This document shows, one piece after another, positions 17,257-24,770 of a DNA stretch of 64,000 nt. Position numbers and translations under genes: made by a program. Position 1 is the stretch's first letter, and every line of letters begins with the position of its first letter. The notes under the pieces were generated by a model that had not been told where the DNA came from, searched no databases, and saw only the letters and a list, made by a program, of their open reading frames with translations. Origin of the DNA: Stackebrandtia endophytica (GTDB taxonomy: Bacteria > Actinomycetota > Actinomycetes > Mycobacteriales > Micromonosporaceae); NCBI RefSeq assembly GCF_006716355.1, contig NZ_VFOW01000001.1, positions 2,914,001 to 2,978,000 of the forward strand, written 5' to 3'.

Positions 17257-17286
17257 CTCGAGTTGCACGAGTCAGCCGGCCTTTTT
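17247..17286 (+). terminator. Strong intrinsic terminator
   Basis: A perfect 14-bp stem, GGCCGGCTGACTCG (17247-17260), pairs with 17268-17281 around a 7-nt loop and is followed by five Ts (17282-17286). It ends rightward transcripts 240 bp after the P-loop gene. The opposing UvrA-like gene stops at 17311. Confidence 0.93.
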
Positions 17287-17310
17287 CCGTTGTCGAACCG
17301 GACCGCTCGA

Positions 17311-19563
17311 TCAGCGACGTCCGGCGAGGAATCGACCGGTCAGCGATTCTTCGCACCTGCTCAAGCCCAACGGGCTGCCTTCGTAGACGACCTGTCCGCC
17401 TTCGTGTCCGGGACCGGGTCCGAGGTCCAGCACCCAGTCGGCGCGGGAGATCACGTCCAGGTTGTGTTCGATGACGATGACGGTGCTTCCGTTGTCCACC
17501 AGTCGATCCAACAGCTTGATGAGGTTGTCGACATCGTTCATGTGCAGGCCGGTCGTCGGTTCGTCCAGCACGTAGATCTGGGCGGTGTTGCCCAATTCGG
17601 TCGCCAGTTTCAGTCGCTGGCGTTCACCACCGGACAGGGTGCTCAACGGCTGCCACAACGTGATGTATCCCAGCCCGACGTCCTCGATGGCGCGCAGCGT
17701 CTTCAACACCGGCTTCTCGGTGAAGAACTCCATCGCCTCGACCACCGACATCCGCAGGACCTCGCTGATGTTCTTACCGCGCACCGTGTGCGCCAGGACC
17801 TCGGCGGTGAATCGCCGACCGTCGCATTCCTCGCAGACGCTGGCCACCGGGTCCATGTGCGCCAGGTCGGTGTAGATCAATCCGAGGCCCTGACATCCCT
17901 GGCAGGCGCCCTTGGAGTTGGCGCTGAACAGGGCCGGGGAGACTCCGTTGGCCTTGGCGAAGATCTTGCGGATCGGGTCCAACATGCCGGTGTAGGTCGC
18001 GGGATTGGAACGTTTCGAGCCACGATGGACGTTCTGGTCGATGATCGTGGTTTCGGGATACCGCAACGGCAGGCAGCCCTGCACGAGTGAACTCTTACCC
18101 GCACCTGCCACGCCGGTGACCACGTTGAGCACTCCGGCGGGCAGCTCCACGGTCAGGTTCTTCAGGTTGTGCAGCGAGGCGTCCTCGATCCGCAGCTTTC
18201 CCATCGGGTTCCGTGGCTCGGTCTTGATGGGCTGATGCCGATCGAGGTGCTCGCCGGTGAGGGTGCCCGCGGTCGCCAAGCCCGCGAAGTCGCCCTGGTA
18301 GACGACCCGACCGCCCGCGCGCCCTGCCGCCGGTCCCATGTCGACGATCTGGTCGGCGATCGCCATGATGACCGGCTTGTGTTCCACGACCAGTACGGTG
18401 TTTCCCTTGTCCCGCAACTGAATCAGCAGGTCGTTGAGCTGGCCGATGTCGTGCGGGTGCAGTCCCACGGACGGTTCGTCGAACACGTAGGTCATGTCGG
18501 TGAGGCTGGATCCCAGGTGGCGCACCATCTTCACGCGCTGCGACTCCCCACCGGACAGGTTGGAACTCTCCCGGTTCAAGCTGAGGTAGCCGAGCCCGAT
18601 GTGGGTCAGATTGTCGAGCCGATCCGCCAACGCGGTGATCATCGGCGCCATCGTCGGTTCCTCGATACCGCGGATGAACCGGGCGAGGTCCTTGACCTCC
18701 ATCGCACCGCAGTCGGCGATGCTCGTGCCGTTGATGAGGCAGCCGCGAGCAGCTGAGCCGAGCCGACTTCCGCCACAGGACGGACAGTCGATGGTCGTCA
18801 CCACCTGTTCGTACGCCTTGCGGACGTGGGCCTGCAACTTGTCGGCGCCCTTGGACACGAACAGTCGACGGAACTTCACCAACAGGCCCTCATAGGTGCC
18901 GTTGTACTGCTCGCCCTGATAGGTGACCTTGATCTTCGCCTCGCGAAGATTCAGCAGCTTGTCGCGTTCCTCGTCGGTGTATTCGCGAATGGGTTTGTCG
19001 TTGTCGAAGAATCCGCTGGACGCGAAATACCCCCAGTTTCCGCCGCCGACCTCGAAACCGGGAAAATTGAACGGACCGTCGGCTATGGACTTCGATTCGT
19101 CGACCAGTCGCGAAACGTCGATGTGAGCGGCACGGCCCAGCCCCTCACAGTCGGGGCACATTCCCTCCGGGTCGTTGAACGACAGAGCCCGAGGGCCGCT
19201 GACCTGTGGAGATCCCAGACGGGAGTAGATCAATCGCAACATGGGATAGGCGTCGGTCACCGTCCCCACTGTGGAACGGGAGTTGCCGCCCAACCGTTGT
19301 TGATCGACGATGATGGTCGCCGACAGATTCGCCAGCGAGTCGGCTTCGGGCTGTCCATAATGTGGTAGGAAACCCTGAACAAACGCCGGATAGGTCTCGT
19401 TGATCAGGCGCTGCGACTCGGCTGCGATGGTGCCGAACGCCAGTGATGACTTACCGGAACCGGATACCCCGGTGAATACCGTGATCTTGCGTTTGGGAAT
19501 GTCGAGACTCACGTTCTGGAGATTGTTCTCCCGAGCACCTCGAATCTCGATGTCTCCGTACAT
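17311..19563 (-). CDS. Class II UvrA-like ABC protein
   Basis: A 750-residue tandem ABC ATPase, shorter than canonical UvrA (about 950). Walker A motifs are GVSGSGKSS (near residue 33) and GVAGAGKSS (near 495); signatures are LSGGESQR and LSGGERQR. Zinc-type CxxC pairs are present (CPDCEGLG, CPSCGG, CQGCQG, CEECDG). The short form lacks the UvrB-binding region and matches UvrA2/DrrC-like proteins linked to resistance to DNA-binding drugs. ATG 19563 is chosen because the family begins at MYGDIEIRGA; the frame stays open 19 codons upstream. It is a single gene and may be a self-protection or drug-tolerance factor. Confidence 0.88.
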   Translation of the reverse strand: MYGDIEIRGARENNLQNVSLDIPKRKITVFTGVSGSGKSSLAFGTIAAESQRLINETYPAFVQGFLPHYGQPEADSLANLSATIIVDQQRLGGNSRSTVGTVTDAYPMLRLIYSRLGSPQVSGPRALSFNDPEGMCPDCEGLGRAAHIDVSRLVDESKSIADGPFNFPGFEVGGGNWGYFASSGFFDNDKPIREYTDEERDKLLNLREAKIKVTYQGEQYNGTYEGLLVKFRRLFVSKGADKLQAHVRKAYEQVVTTIDCPSCGGSRLGSAARGCLINGTSIADCGAMEVKDLARFIRGIEEPTMAPMITALADRLDNLTHIGLGYLSLNRESSNLSGGESQRVKMVRHLGSSLTDMTYVFDEPSVGLHPHDIGQLNDLLIQLRDKGNTVLVVEHKPVIMAIADQIVDMGPAAGRAGGRVVYQGDFAGLATAGTLTGEHLDRHQPIKTEPRNPMGKLRIEDASLHNLKNLTVELPAGVLNVVTGVAGAGKSSLVQGCLPLRYPETTIIDQNVHRGSKRSNPATYTGMLDPIRKIFAKANGVSPALFSANSKGACQGCQGLGLIYTDLAHMDPVASVCEECDGRRFTAEVLAHTVRGKNISEVLRMSVVEAMEFFTEKPVLKTLRAIEDVGLGYITLWQPLSTLSGGERQRLKLATELGNTAQIYVLDEPTTGLHMNDVDNLIKLLDRLVDNGSTVIVIEHNLDVISRADWVLDLGPGPGHEGGQVVYEGSPLGLSRCEESLTGRFLAGRR

Positions 19564-19789
19564 GCGGTTGTGCTCCCTTGTTGCCGTAGGTTGACGCCGG
19601 CCGCATCCACCAGCCTTCACGGGCAGTCGGATTTCGCGGGATCACTACCGAGGATAGGAGCGAGGTCGGACATCGTCCCATGGAATTTTTTGGGGCACCA
19701 CGGTGGTGATCGCGCGGCAAGGTCGGTCCCCGTCGTCAACCGGATACCCATGGAATCGCAGAGGTGCGAACCAGAGATACCGTTCACAC

Positions 19790-19890
19790 CAACGGATTTC
19801 CTACCGGGCCGAAGGACCGCAGGGTGCACGCCCGATCGTTCTCGTTCACGGTGCAGGCTGGACTGGGGTGTTCATTTCAGGTGCTCCAAG
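19790..19890 (+). pseudogene. Fragment of an alpha/beta hydrolase
   Basis: Within the 336-bp gap between the UvrA-like gene and the DUF397 gene, one frame reads YRAEGPQGARPIVLVHGAG, the typical first-strand and oxyanion-loop region of an alpha/beta hydrolase, then stops within 20 residues. No catalytic serine, acid or histidine follows. I read it as the broken 5' end of a lost gene. The remaining 19564-19789 shows nothing I recognise. Confidence 0.4.
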
Positions 19891-19899
19891 CACTCTCGC

Positions 19900-20100
19900 T
19901 TAGTCGAGGTGGCTGGCTTGTATGTCCGTGAGTAGGCTGGCCCAGTCGGTGGCGGGGACGGTGAGAGTGGGAAAGTCCACCGTCGTGGTGAGCTTGGAAT
20001 CACGTACTGCTATCCAGGTGCCGTCAAGGGTGCCGACTTCAACGCATTGGCCTGGACCACTGTTGCTGCGGCTGCTTTTACGCCAACTCTTGGGGGTCAC
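19900..20100 (-). CDS. DUF397 protein
   Basis: A 66-residue actinobacterial DUF397 protein; SWRKSSRSNSGPGQCVEV is the family hallmark. GTG 20100 overlaps by one base the TAG of the upstream DUF5753 remnant. In actinomycetes such proteins are typically encoded next to XRE-DUF5753 regulators (the BldB/WhiJ-type pairs tied to development), with DUF397 thought to act as an antagonist or partner. Here the partner regulator has lost its DNA-binding half, so this gene may be a leftover. Confidence 0.85.
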   Translation of the reverse strand: MTPKSWRKSSRSNSGPGQCVEVGTLDGTWIAVRDSKLTTTVDFPTLTVPATDWASLLTDIQASHLD

Positions 20101-20525
20101 TACAGGTCCTTCAGTTCGTTCATGATGAACTCGGCCGTTGCCTGGGGATTGAGCGCCAGACGTTCTAGACAATCGTACGTCTCGCGGAAACGACGCACTT
20201 TGCTGTCTTCTTCGAGGAACGTGCGACCGGCGAGTGTTTCAGTGAAGGCCACCGGCGAGAACGGGTCGGGCATCTCGAAGATGCTGAATGGCCCGGCGTA
20301 ACCGGGATCCCAGTCGACCGAGTTTGGCAACAGTCGGATCACCATCGATTCGTCCTGCCCGAGTTCGAGTAGGTGTTGAAGTTGTCGTTTAAGCACGCTG
20401 GTTCCACCGATCGGCCGCCGGATGGCCGGCTCCTCCATGATCACGGATAGCCTCGTCAACTTGTCAGATGCCAGGTTGCGCTGTCGGGCAGCACGCAGTT
20501 CCACCGACCGGTTGACTTGGCCCCC
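20100..20525 (-). pseudogene. Headless XRE/DUF5753 regulator (C-terminal half only)
   Basis: The frame encodes about 140 residues of DUF5753, from VNRSVELRAARQRN through RRPIGG and QLQHLLEL to LALNPQATAEFIMNELKDL. Full-length relatives are about 280 residues and begin with an XRE helix-turn-helix, which is absent. The sequence breaks at about 20525 and runs straight into the 3' end of the HTH-nucleotidyltransferase gene, in the same reading frame and separated from it only by that gene's TGA at 20538-20540. No ribosome site precedes the GTG at 20504. It looks like a deletion or insertion scar. Confidence 0.75.
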
Positions 20526-20537
20526 TTTTCTGTTGAA

Positions 20538-21128
20538 TCAAACTCCGGTCGAGGTGTCTCCCGCGACCTGCACCATTGGTCTACTTTGCACTGTCCTGAG
20601 GAACTTGTCTTCAGCAGCTTTCTTCCAATGGGCTGTTGTGGTTCGATGCAGATTTACTTCTCGGCCCAACTGCGACTCACATCGCCGGGCGATCTCGAAA
20701 AGCTCATCATCATCGGCGTTTCCGATGACTAGAACATCGACGTCATTCGGAATCGGACCGGACTCACCGTGATAGCGGGCGGCCCATGACCCGTATATAA
20801 ATGCCTTCTCGATTCCATCAACCGACGCAAGAGCCTCATCTATGACCGCGACTGGACCGTAAGTCGCCGTCAGCAACCGGGTGAGTGGCTCCGCGATGAT
20901 CGAATCGGTATTGGCCCGCAGAAACCTCAGCTTCCCCTGCCTGCGTTCCTTGAGAAAGTCCGCCTCCACAAAACGGCTCGCCTCACGGCTCACCGTCGAG
21001 ATATCGGATGCTGTTTGAGCTGCAAGTTCCCCGACCGTGAACTCATCCTCGGGATGTAGGTACAGCCAGGCCAACAGCTCACCCTGAGTTTGCGAACGGA
21101 GGATGGGAAGAAGAGCCGACTTCCTCAT
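20538..21128 (-). CDS. HTH-nucleotidyltransferase fusion protein
   Basis: A 196-residue protein with an N-terminal winged helix (GELLAWLYLHPEDEFTVGEL then SDISTVSREASRFVE) and a C-terminal MNT-type nucleotidyltransferase core with GSWAARYHG (the GSxxxR motif) and PNDVDVLVIG carrying the DxD metal ligands. MNT proteins act as antitoxins in HEPN/MNT modules or modify nucleic acids or proteins; no HEPN partner is next to it. ATG 21128 is chosen because a perfect inverted repeat ends exactly before it and overlaps a TATGAT -10 box, giving a leaderless, probably self-repressed gene. Codon use is less GC-rich than its neighbours, which suggests recent acquisition. Confidence 0.8.
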   Translation of the reverse strand: MRKSALLPILRSQTQGELLAWLYLHPEDEFTVGELAAQTASDISTVSREASRFVEADFLKERRQGKLRFLRANTDSIIAEPLTRLLTATYGPVAVIDEALASVDGIEKAFIYGSWAARYHGESGPIPNDVDVLVIGNADDDELFEIARRCESQLGREVNLHRTTTAHWKKAAEDKFLRTVQSRPMVQVAGDTSTGV

Positions 21129-21164
21129 TTGCATAACTTGCATCATATGGTGCAAGTTATGCAA
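21129..21164 (-). promoter_or_regulatory. Operator/promoter of the HTH-nucleotidyltransferase gene
   Basis: TTGCATAACTTGCA (21129-21142) and its perfect complement (21151-21164) flank an 8-bp spacer. Each arm is itself an imperfect palindrome. On the minus strand TATGAT (21147-21142) fits a -10 element overlapping the operator, and the repeat ends at the base before the ATG, so there is no room for a ribosome site. This fits autorepression of a leaderless message. Confidence 0.75.
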
Positions 21165-21226
21165 GTAACCGAACGCGTTGCGTCAACTACCGAACTCGGT
21201 GTATTGATCCATCACCATCGGCGTTC

Positions 21227-21943
21227 CTATTTCGGCTGATTCGTGGACTCGACCTGATCACGGATCAGTTGGGTGAACTGCTTGGGGCGCTGGAGGTTCC
21301 AGAGGTGATCGGCGTCGGGGATGATCTTCTTGGTGGCGTGCGGGATCGCCTCGACCAGGATGTCCACCGATGGGAGATTCAGCTGGTCCCGGGCGCCGCA
21401 ACACACCAGGGTGGGAACGGTGAGCCGTCCCAGACGCTCGCCGATGTCATCGGTTCGCAATGCCCGCAACGCATCCAACTGAGTGCGACGACCGGCCTGG
21501 ACGATGTCCGTCATCAGGGCGTCGCGGTCCTGCGGTCGGGCCGCCGCGACGGCTCGCGCCGAAGCGATCGCCAAGGCCCGCACCGGGAACAGGCTGGTCA
21601 CGATGCGTTGCGCACGAAGCGCACCATGCGGGACCTGAATCATCGTGCCGGACAGGATCATCCCGGCGACCCGAGCCGGCGCGGCCAACGCGACGTGCAA
21701 CGCCACCGACGCCCCCAGCGAGGCGCCCACCAGGTGAACCGGCCCGGCGGAGTTGATGCGGATCGCGCGCAGCGCCTGGTCGGCGGCGGCCTCCATCGTG
21801 AACCGGGTCTTGTTGAGTCCGTGACCGGGGAGGTCGGGGGCGACGATGTTGTAATCGGTGGCCAATGCCTCCACCTGGGCGTCCCACATCCGGTGGCTTC
21901 CGCCCATCGCGTGAAGAAATACCACCGTCGGTTTTCGAGCCAT
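21227..21943 (-). CDS. Alpha/beta hydrolase
   Basis: A 238-residue cytoplasmic hydrolase of the HsaD/lactonase-like type. The oxyanion region is FLHAMGGSHRMWD, the nucleophile elbow GASLGAS (Ser near residue 95), the acid is probably in CCGARDQLN and the histidine in PDADHLWN, so the triad is complete. The substrate is unknown and the gene stands alone between pheA and the accessory patch. Confidence 0.85.
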   Translation of the reverse strand: MARKPTVVFLHAMGGSHRMWDAQVEALATDYNIVAPDLPGHGLNKTRFTMEAAADQALRAIRINSAGPVHLVGASLGASVALHVALAAPARVAGMILSGTMIQVPHGALRAQRIVTSLFPVRALAIASARAVAAARPQDRDALMTDIVQAGRRTQLDALRALRTDDIGERLGRLTVPTLVCCGARDQLNLPSVDILVEAIPHATKKIIPDADHLWNLQRPKQFTQLIRDQVESTNQPK

Positions 21944-22005
21944 CGGAGAATCCTACGACGCGCGGGTGTCGGGTGCTCGGGTCGAGGCGGTGATGTGATC
22001 TCGCC

Positions 22006-22932
22006 TCAGCCGCCCGACCGCAGTCCCTGCAACCATCGGGTCGCGTCGGCGAAGTCGTGGTTGCCCAATCCGATCGGGGGAGCCACCGGGTTCTCGTCGG
22101 TGTCACGCGGGTAGGAGCCCAGGAACCGCACCTCGGCGCAGACTCGTTTCAAGCCCATCAACGCCTCGCCGACCCGTTCCTCGGTAACGTGCCCGGTGCA
22201 GTCGAGGTAGAAGGCGTATCGGCCGAGCCGCTCCCCGGTCGGGCGCGACTCGATCCGGGTGAGATTGACTCCGCGCACGGCCAGTTCGGTGAGCACCGAC
22301 AGCAGCGCACCGACCTTGTCGTGAGCTATGTAGACGACGAGTGAGGTGACGTCGTTTCCGGTGGGTGGCGGGGGAGGCGAGGGCCGACTCACCAGCGCGA
22401 ACCGGGTCGCGGCACCGGGATTGTCGGCGATGTCCTCGTCCAGGACCGTCAATCCGTTGACCTCGGCCGCCAACGGTGCGCAGACACAGGCGTCGGCGCG
22501 ACCGGCCACGACGTCGCGAGCCGCCGCCGCAGTGGACAATACCTCCACAATGGCCGCATCCGGGTAGTTGGTGCGCAGGAATCGCCGCACCTGCGCCAGG
22601 GCGTGCGGGTGGGAGGCGATCGAGGTGACCTCACCGGGCGTCCGGGCGGCCAGAACGAATCCGACCGGCAGCACGACCTCGGCGGTGATGACCAACGGGT
22701 CACCGGACACCAGTGCGTCCAATGTGACCGGTACCGAACCCTCGACGGAGTTCTCGATGGGCACCAACGCCGCGTCCGCGTCATCGCCGCGGACCGCGTC
22801 CAAGGCCTCCGGAACATTCCGCATCGGGATGCGGGTGCCCCGCTGAGCAGCGGGCAGCCGCAACAGGGCGGCCTCGGTGAAGGTGCCCGACGGCCCCAGA
22901 TAGGCGAAACGTGACGGCGGAACTCCTGGCAT
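22006..22932 (-). CDS. pheA: Prephenate dehydratase
   Basis: Converts prephenate to phenylpyruvate, the penultimate step of phenylalanine synthesis. The protein is monofunctional (308 residues), as is usual in actinobacteria, with no chorismate mutase domain. It opens FAYLGPSGTFTEAAL, carries the catalytic-site segment GAATRFALVSRP (TRF motif near residue 180) and ends in an ACT domain with ESRPTGERLGRYAFYLD, the phenylalanine feedback site. ATG 22932 is used; GTG 22938 is an alternative. Confidence 0.96.
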   Translation of the reverse strand: MPGVPPSRFAYLGPSGTFTEAALLRLPAAQRGTRIPMRNVPEALDAVRGDDADAALVPIENSVEGSVPVTLDALVSGDPLVITAEVVLPVGFVLAARTPGEVTSIASHPHALAQVRRFLRTNYPDAAIVEVLSTAAAARDVVAGRADACVCAPLAAEVNGLTVLDEDIADNPGAATRFALVSRPSPPPPPTGNDVTSLVVYIAHDKVGALLSVLTELAVRGVNLTRIESRPTGERLGRYAFYLDCTGHVTEERVGEALMGLKRVCAEVRFLGSYPRDTDENPVAPPIGLGNHDFADATRWLQGLRSGG

Positions 22933-23054
22933 CCCCACAGGTTAACCGCCCTATCCGAAGTCCGGATCACCATGTCGCCGGCAACCACTCGGGGTGGATT
23001 TGCCCGGACCGGCTTCAATGGACGAATTCGGCAATCCCCTGTGAAACGGACATC

Positions 23055-23783
23055 ATGGACGACACCCCCATTCCGTCACGCCGAAGCCCCGGGATCCGTT
23101 GGCTCGGCATCGGTGCGGCGGTCGCCGCCCTCGTCGCCACCGTCACCACGTGGGCGCTGTGGCCGACTCCACGCGGTCGGTTCACCGAGCCCGCACCACC
23201 GCCGACCACCGATGCCGCCACTCCCGGGGACGACGTTCCGTCACCCGAGACGACGTCCCCGTGGCCGTCGGATGAGCTGCGGTCGGATGACGCTAGCGGG
23301 TCGACGGGCCCGGGGTCGACCTGCGACCCGGGCTGCGACCACGTCGTCTCCGACACCTGCGATTCGATCACCGATCAGGTCTGCGACTCGGTCGTGGAAC
23401 AGTCGTGCAACGCGGTCACGACCGATGTCTGTTCGAGTGGTTCATCCAGCACGTTTCCAGCGACCGGCGGTCAGTTCCTGGCCACTGCGGCCGCCGGAGT
23501 GGTGGTCATGCCACTGATGTTGCTGGACCGGTTCGCGCCCAAGACATCCAGCCGAGCGGGAGGTGGTACCGCCGCACGATTCGCGGTCGCCGCGATCGGG
23601 CTGTATCGGCGACGGTTGGCGCCCCGAACCGCGATCACCTGCCGGTTCACCCCGACCTGCTCGGCCTATGGCGCCGCGGTCATCGAACGGCACGGCCTGA
23701 TCACGGGCGCCCGACTGGCGATGCGCCGCATACGTCGGTGCCGCGAAGACGTCGCGATGGGCACTCCGGACCCGCCGGTGTAA
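23055..23783 (+). CDS. YidD-domain protein with long Cys-repeat N-terminus
   Basis: A 242-residue fusion. The last 65 residues are a YidD (membrane-protein insertion efficiency factor) domain with RFTPTCSAYGAAVIERHG and the following basic helix RLAMRRIRRCRED. Stand-alone YidD is about 70-110 residues. Here it follows a membrane helix (14-34), a Pro/Thr/Asp-rich stretch, five cysteines spaced exactly every eight residues (CDHVVSDTCDSITDQVC and on), an LPXTG-like FPATGG and a second membrane helix. It is not next to rnpA/yidC, so it is probably not the housekeeping copy. The extracytoplasmic Cys region may form disulfides or bind metal; this is inference. Confidence 0.75.
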   Translation: MDDTPIPSRRSPGIRWLGIGAAVAALVATVTTWALWPTPRGRFTEPAPPPTTDAATPGDDVPSPETTSPWPSDELRSDDASGSTGPGSTCDPGCDHVVSDTCDSITDQVCDSVVEQSCNAVTTDVCSSGSSSTFPATGGQFLATAAAGVVVMPLMLLDRFAPKTSSRAGGGTAARFAVAAIGLYRRRLAPRTAITCRFTPTCSAYGAAVIERHGLITGARLAMRRIRRCREDVAMGTPDPPV

Positions 23784-24068
23784 CCCGTCGGTATGACCCG
23801 TCGATGCAGATCCGCAGATGGCGGTGGCGGAGCCAGTACGGACCTTGTATCGGCGACGCACGCCTTGGCAGTCCAGGATGCAGATAGGCCCGTCCCGGTA
23901 ACCCTTCCACCCCGTCAAGCACAGCAATCCTGCCTCGCGGGGCAGGGATATTCGTGCCCTGGCAAGGCAGAAGCGGAGCTAGTACGAACTGTGGCCGTGT
24001 TTCCCCGCTACGCGTGCGACAACGACAACGCCGCCAGGGTGCACATAGACCCGCCCCGCGAACCAGGA

Positions 24069-24491
24069 TTAAAGGCGACGGGGGCGACGTGCCAACCCGC
24101 CTTGGCACCATTCCTTGTAGTCGAACAGGTCCGGGTCCGAGATGAGGGCCTTGGTGTTGTGAACCCACAGCGACACCCAGGCGTCGCCGAGGGAGTCGGC
24201 CCGGTCCAGCAGCTTGCGGACCTTGCGTTTGGGGTGCGCCCGGAATCCGGTGCGGACCGCGTCGGCGGCGTACAGGTAGAGACAGTGCAGGGCGAATGTC
24301 CGTTTGGGGCACATCGGGTCGGCGGCCAGCTCCACCAGTGTCGGCATCAGGGGATCGTCGGCCAGCAGCAGGTCCCACTGGGCGGCGATCTGGGGCGCAC
24401 CGGCGGTCGGGTCGGCGGCCCAGGCCCGCAGTTCTTCGGGCGTCGGGCTGACCGGACTGGCGAACCCAGCGAAACGGACCGGCTCCTGCAC
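24069..24491 (-). CDS. Hypothetical protein
   Basis: A 140-residue protein with no signal or membrane segment. It is mostly helical by composition, with PMCPKRTFALHCLYLYAADAV in the middle (given in part: PKRTFALHCLYLYAADAV) and a basic C-terminus. The GTG start has GGGGAGG 5 bases upstream, a strong ribosome site. I recognise no family and the neighbours (YidD fusion, purL) give no clue. Confidence 0.65.
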   Translation of the reverse strand: MQEPVRFAGFASPVSPTPEELRAWAADPTAGAPQIAAQWDLLLADDPLMPTLVELAADPMCPKRTFALHCLYLYAADAVRTGFRAHPKRKVRKLLDRADSLGDAWVSLWVHNTKALISDPDLFDYKEWCQGGLARRPRRL

Positions 24492-24735
24492 GTGATCCTC
24501 CCCTCTCAGCCAACGCGTTCTGGCGTCAACATAATCGGGTTATCACTCAACCGCCACCGGTGAAGCCGGAACGTCATCCAACCGATATGCACGTTCGGAC
24601 GAACAGTGGTGGATTCGACCGCAATCGGCCGAATCATCGCCGGGACGGTGGCGTGACAGCCTCGGGATGTTCAGGTACCGGCAGGGGTCTCGCGGGTCAT
24701 CGCGAGCCCGTCGGGATTCGACCGAACGAGTTTTC

Positions 24736-24762
24736 GAGCGGGCCCGCAGCGCGAGCCCGCTC
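24736..24762 (-). terminator. Candidate hairpin after purL
   Basis: GAGCGGGC (24736-24743) pairs with GCCCGCTC (24755-24762), 9 bp after the purL stop. There is no T-run on the minus strand. Placement is the main support. Confidence 0.4.
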
Positions 24763-24770
24763 TCCTACAT

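Noticed and set aside
17311-19563. Canonical nucleotide-excision UvrA
   Set aside because: Too short by about 200 residues and of the class II form; the housekeeping uvrA should be elsewhere.
23784-24068. Possible gene between the YidD fusion and the next gene
   Set aside because: Open frames exist on both strands, but none has start signals or recognisable motifs.
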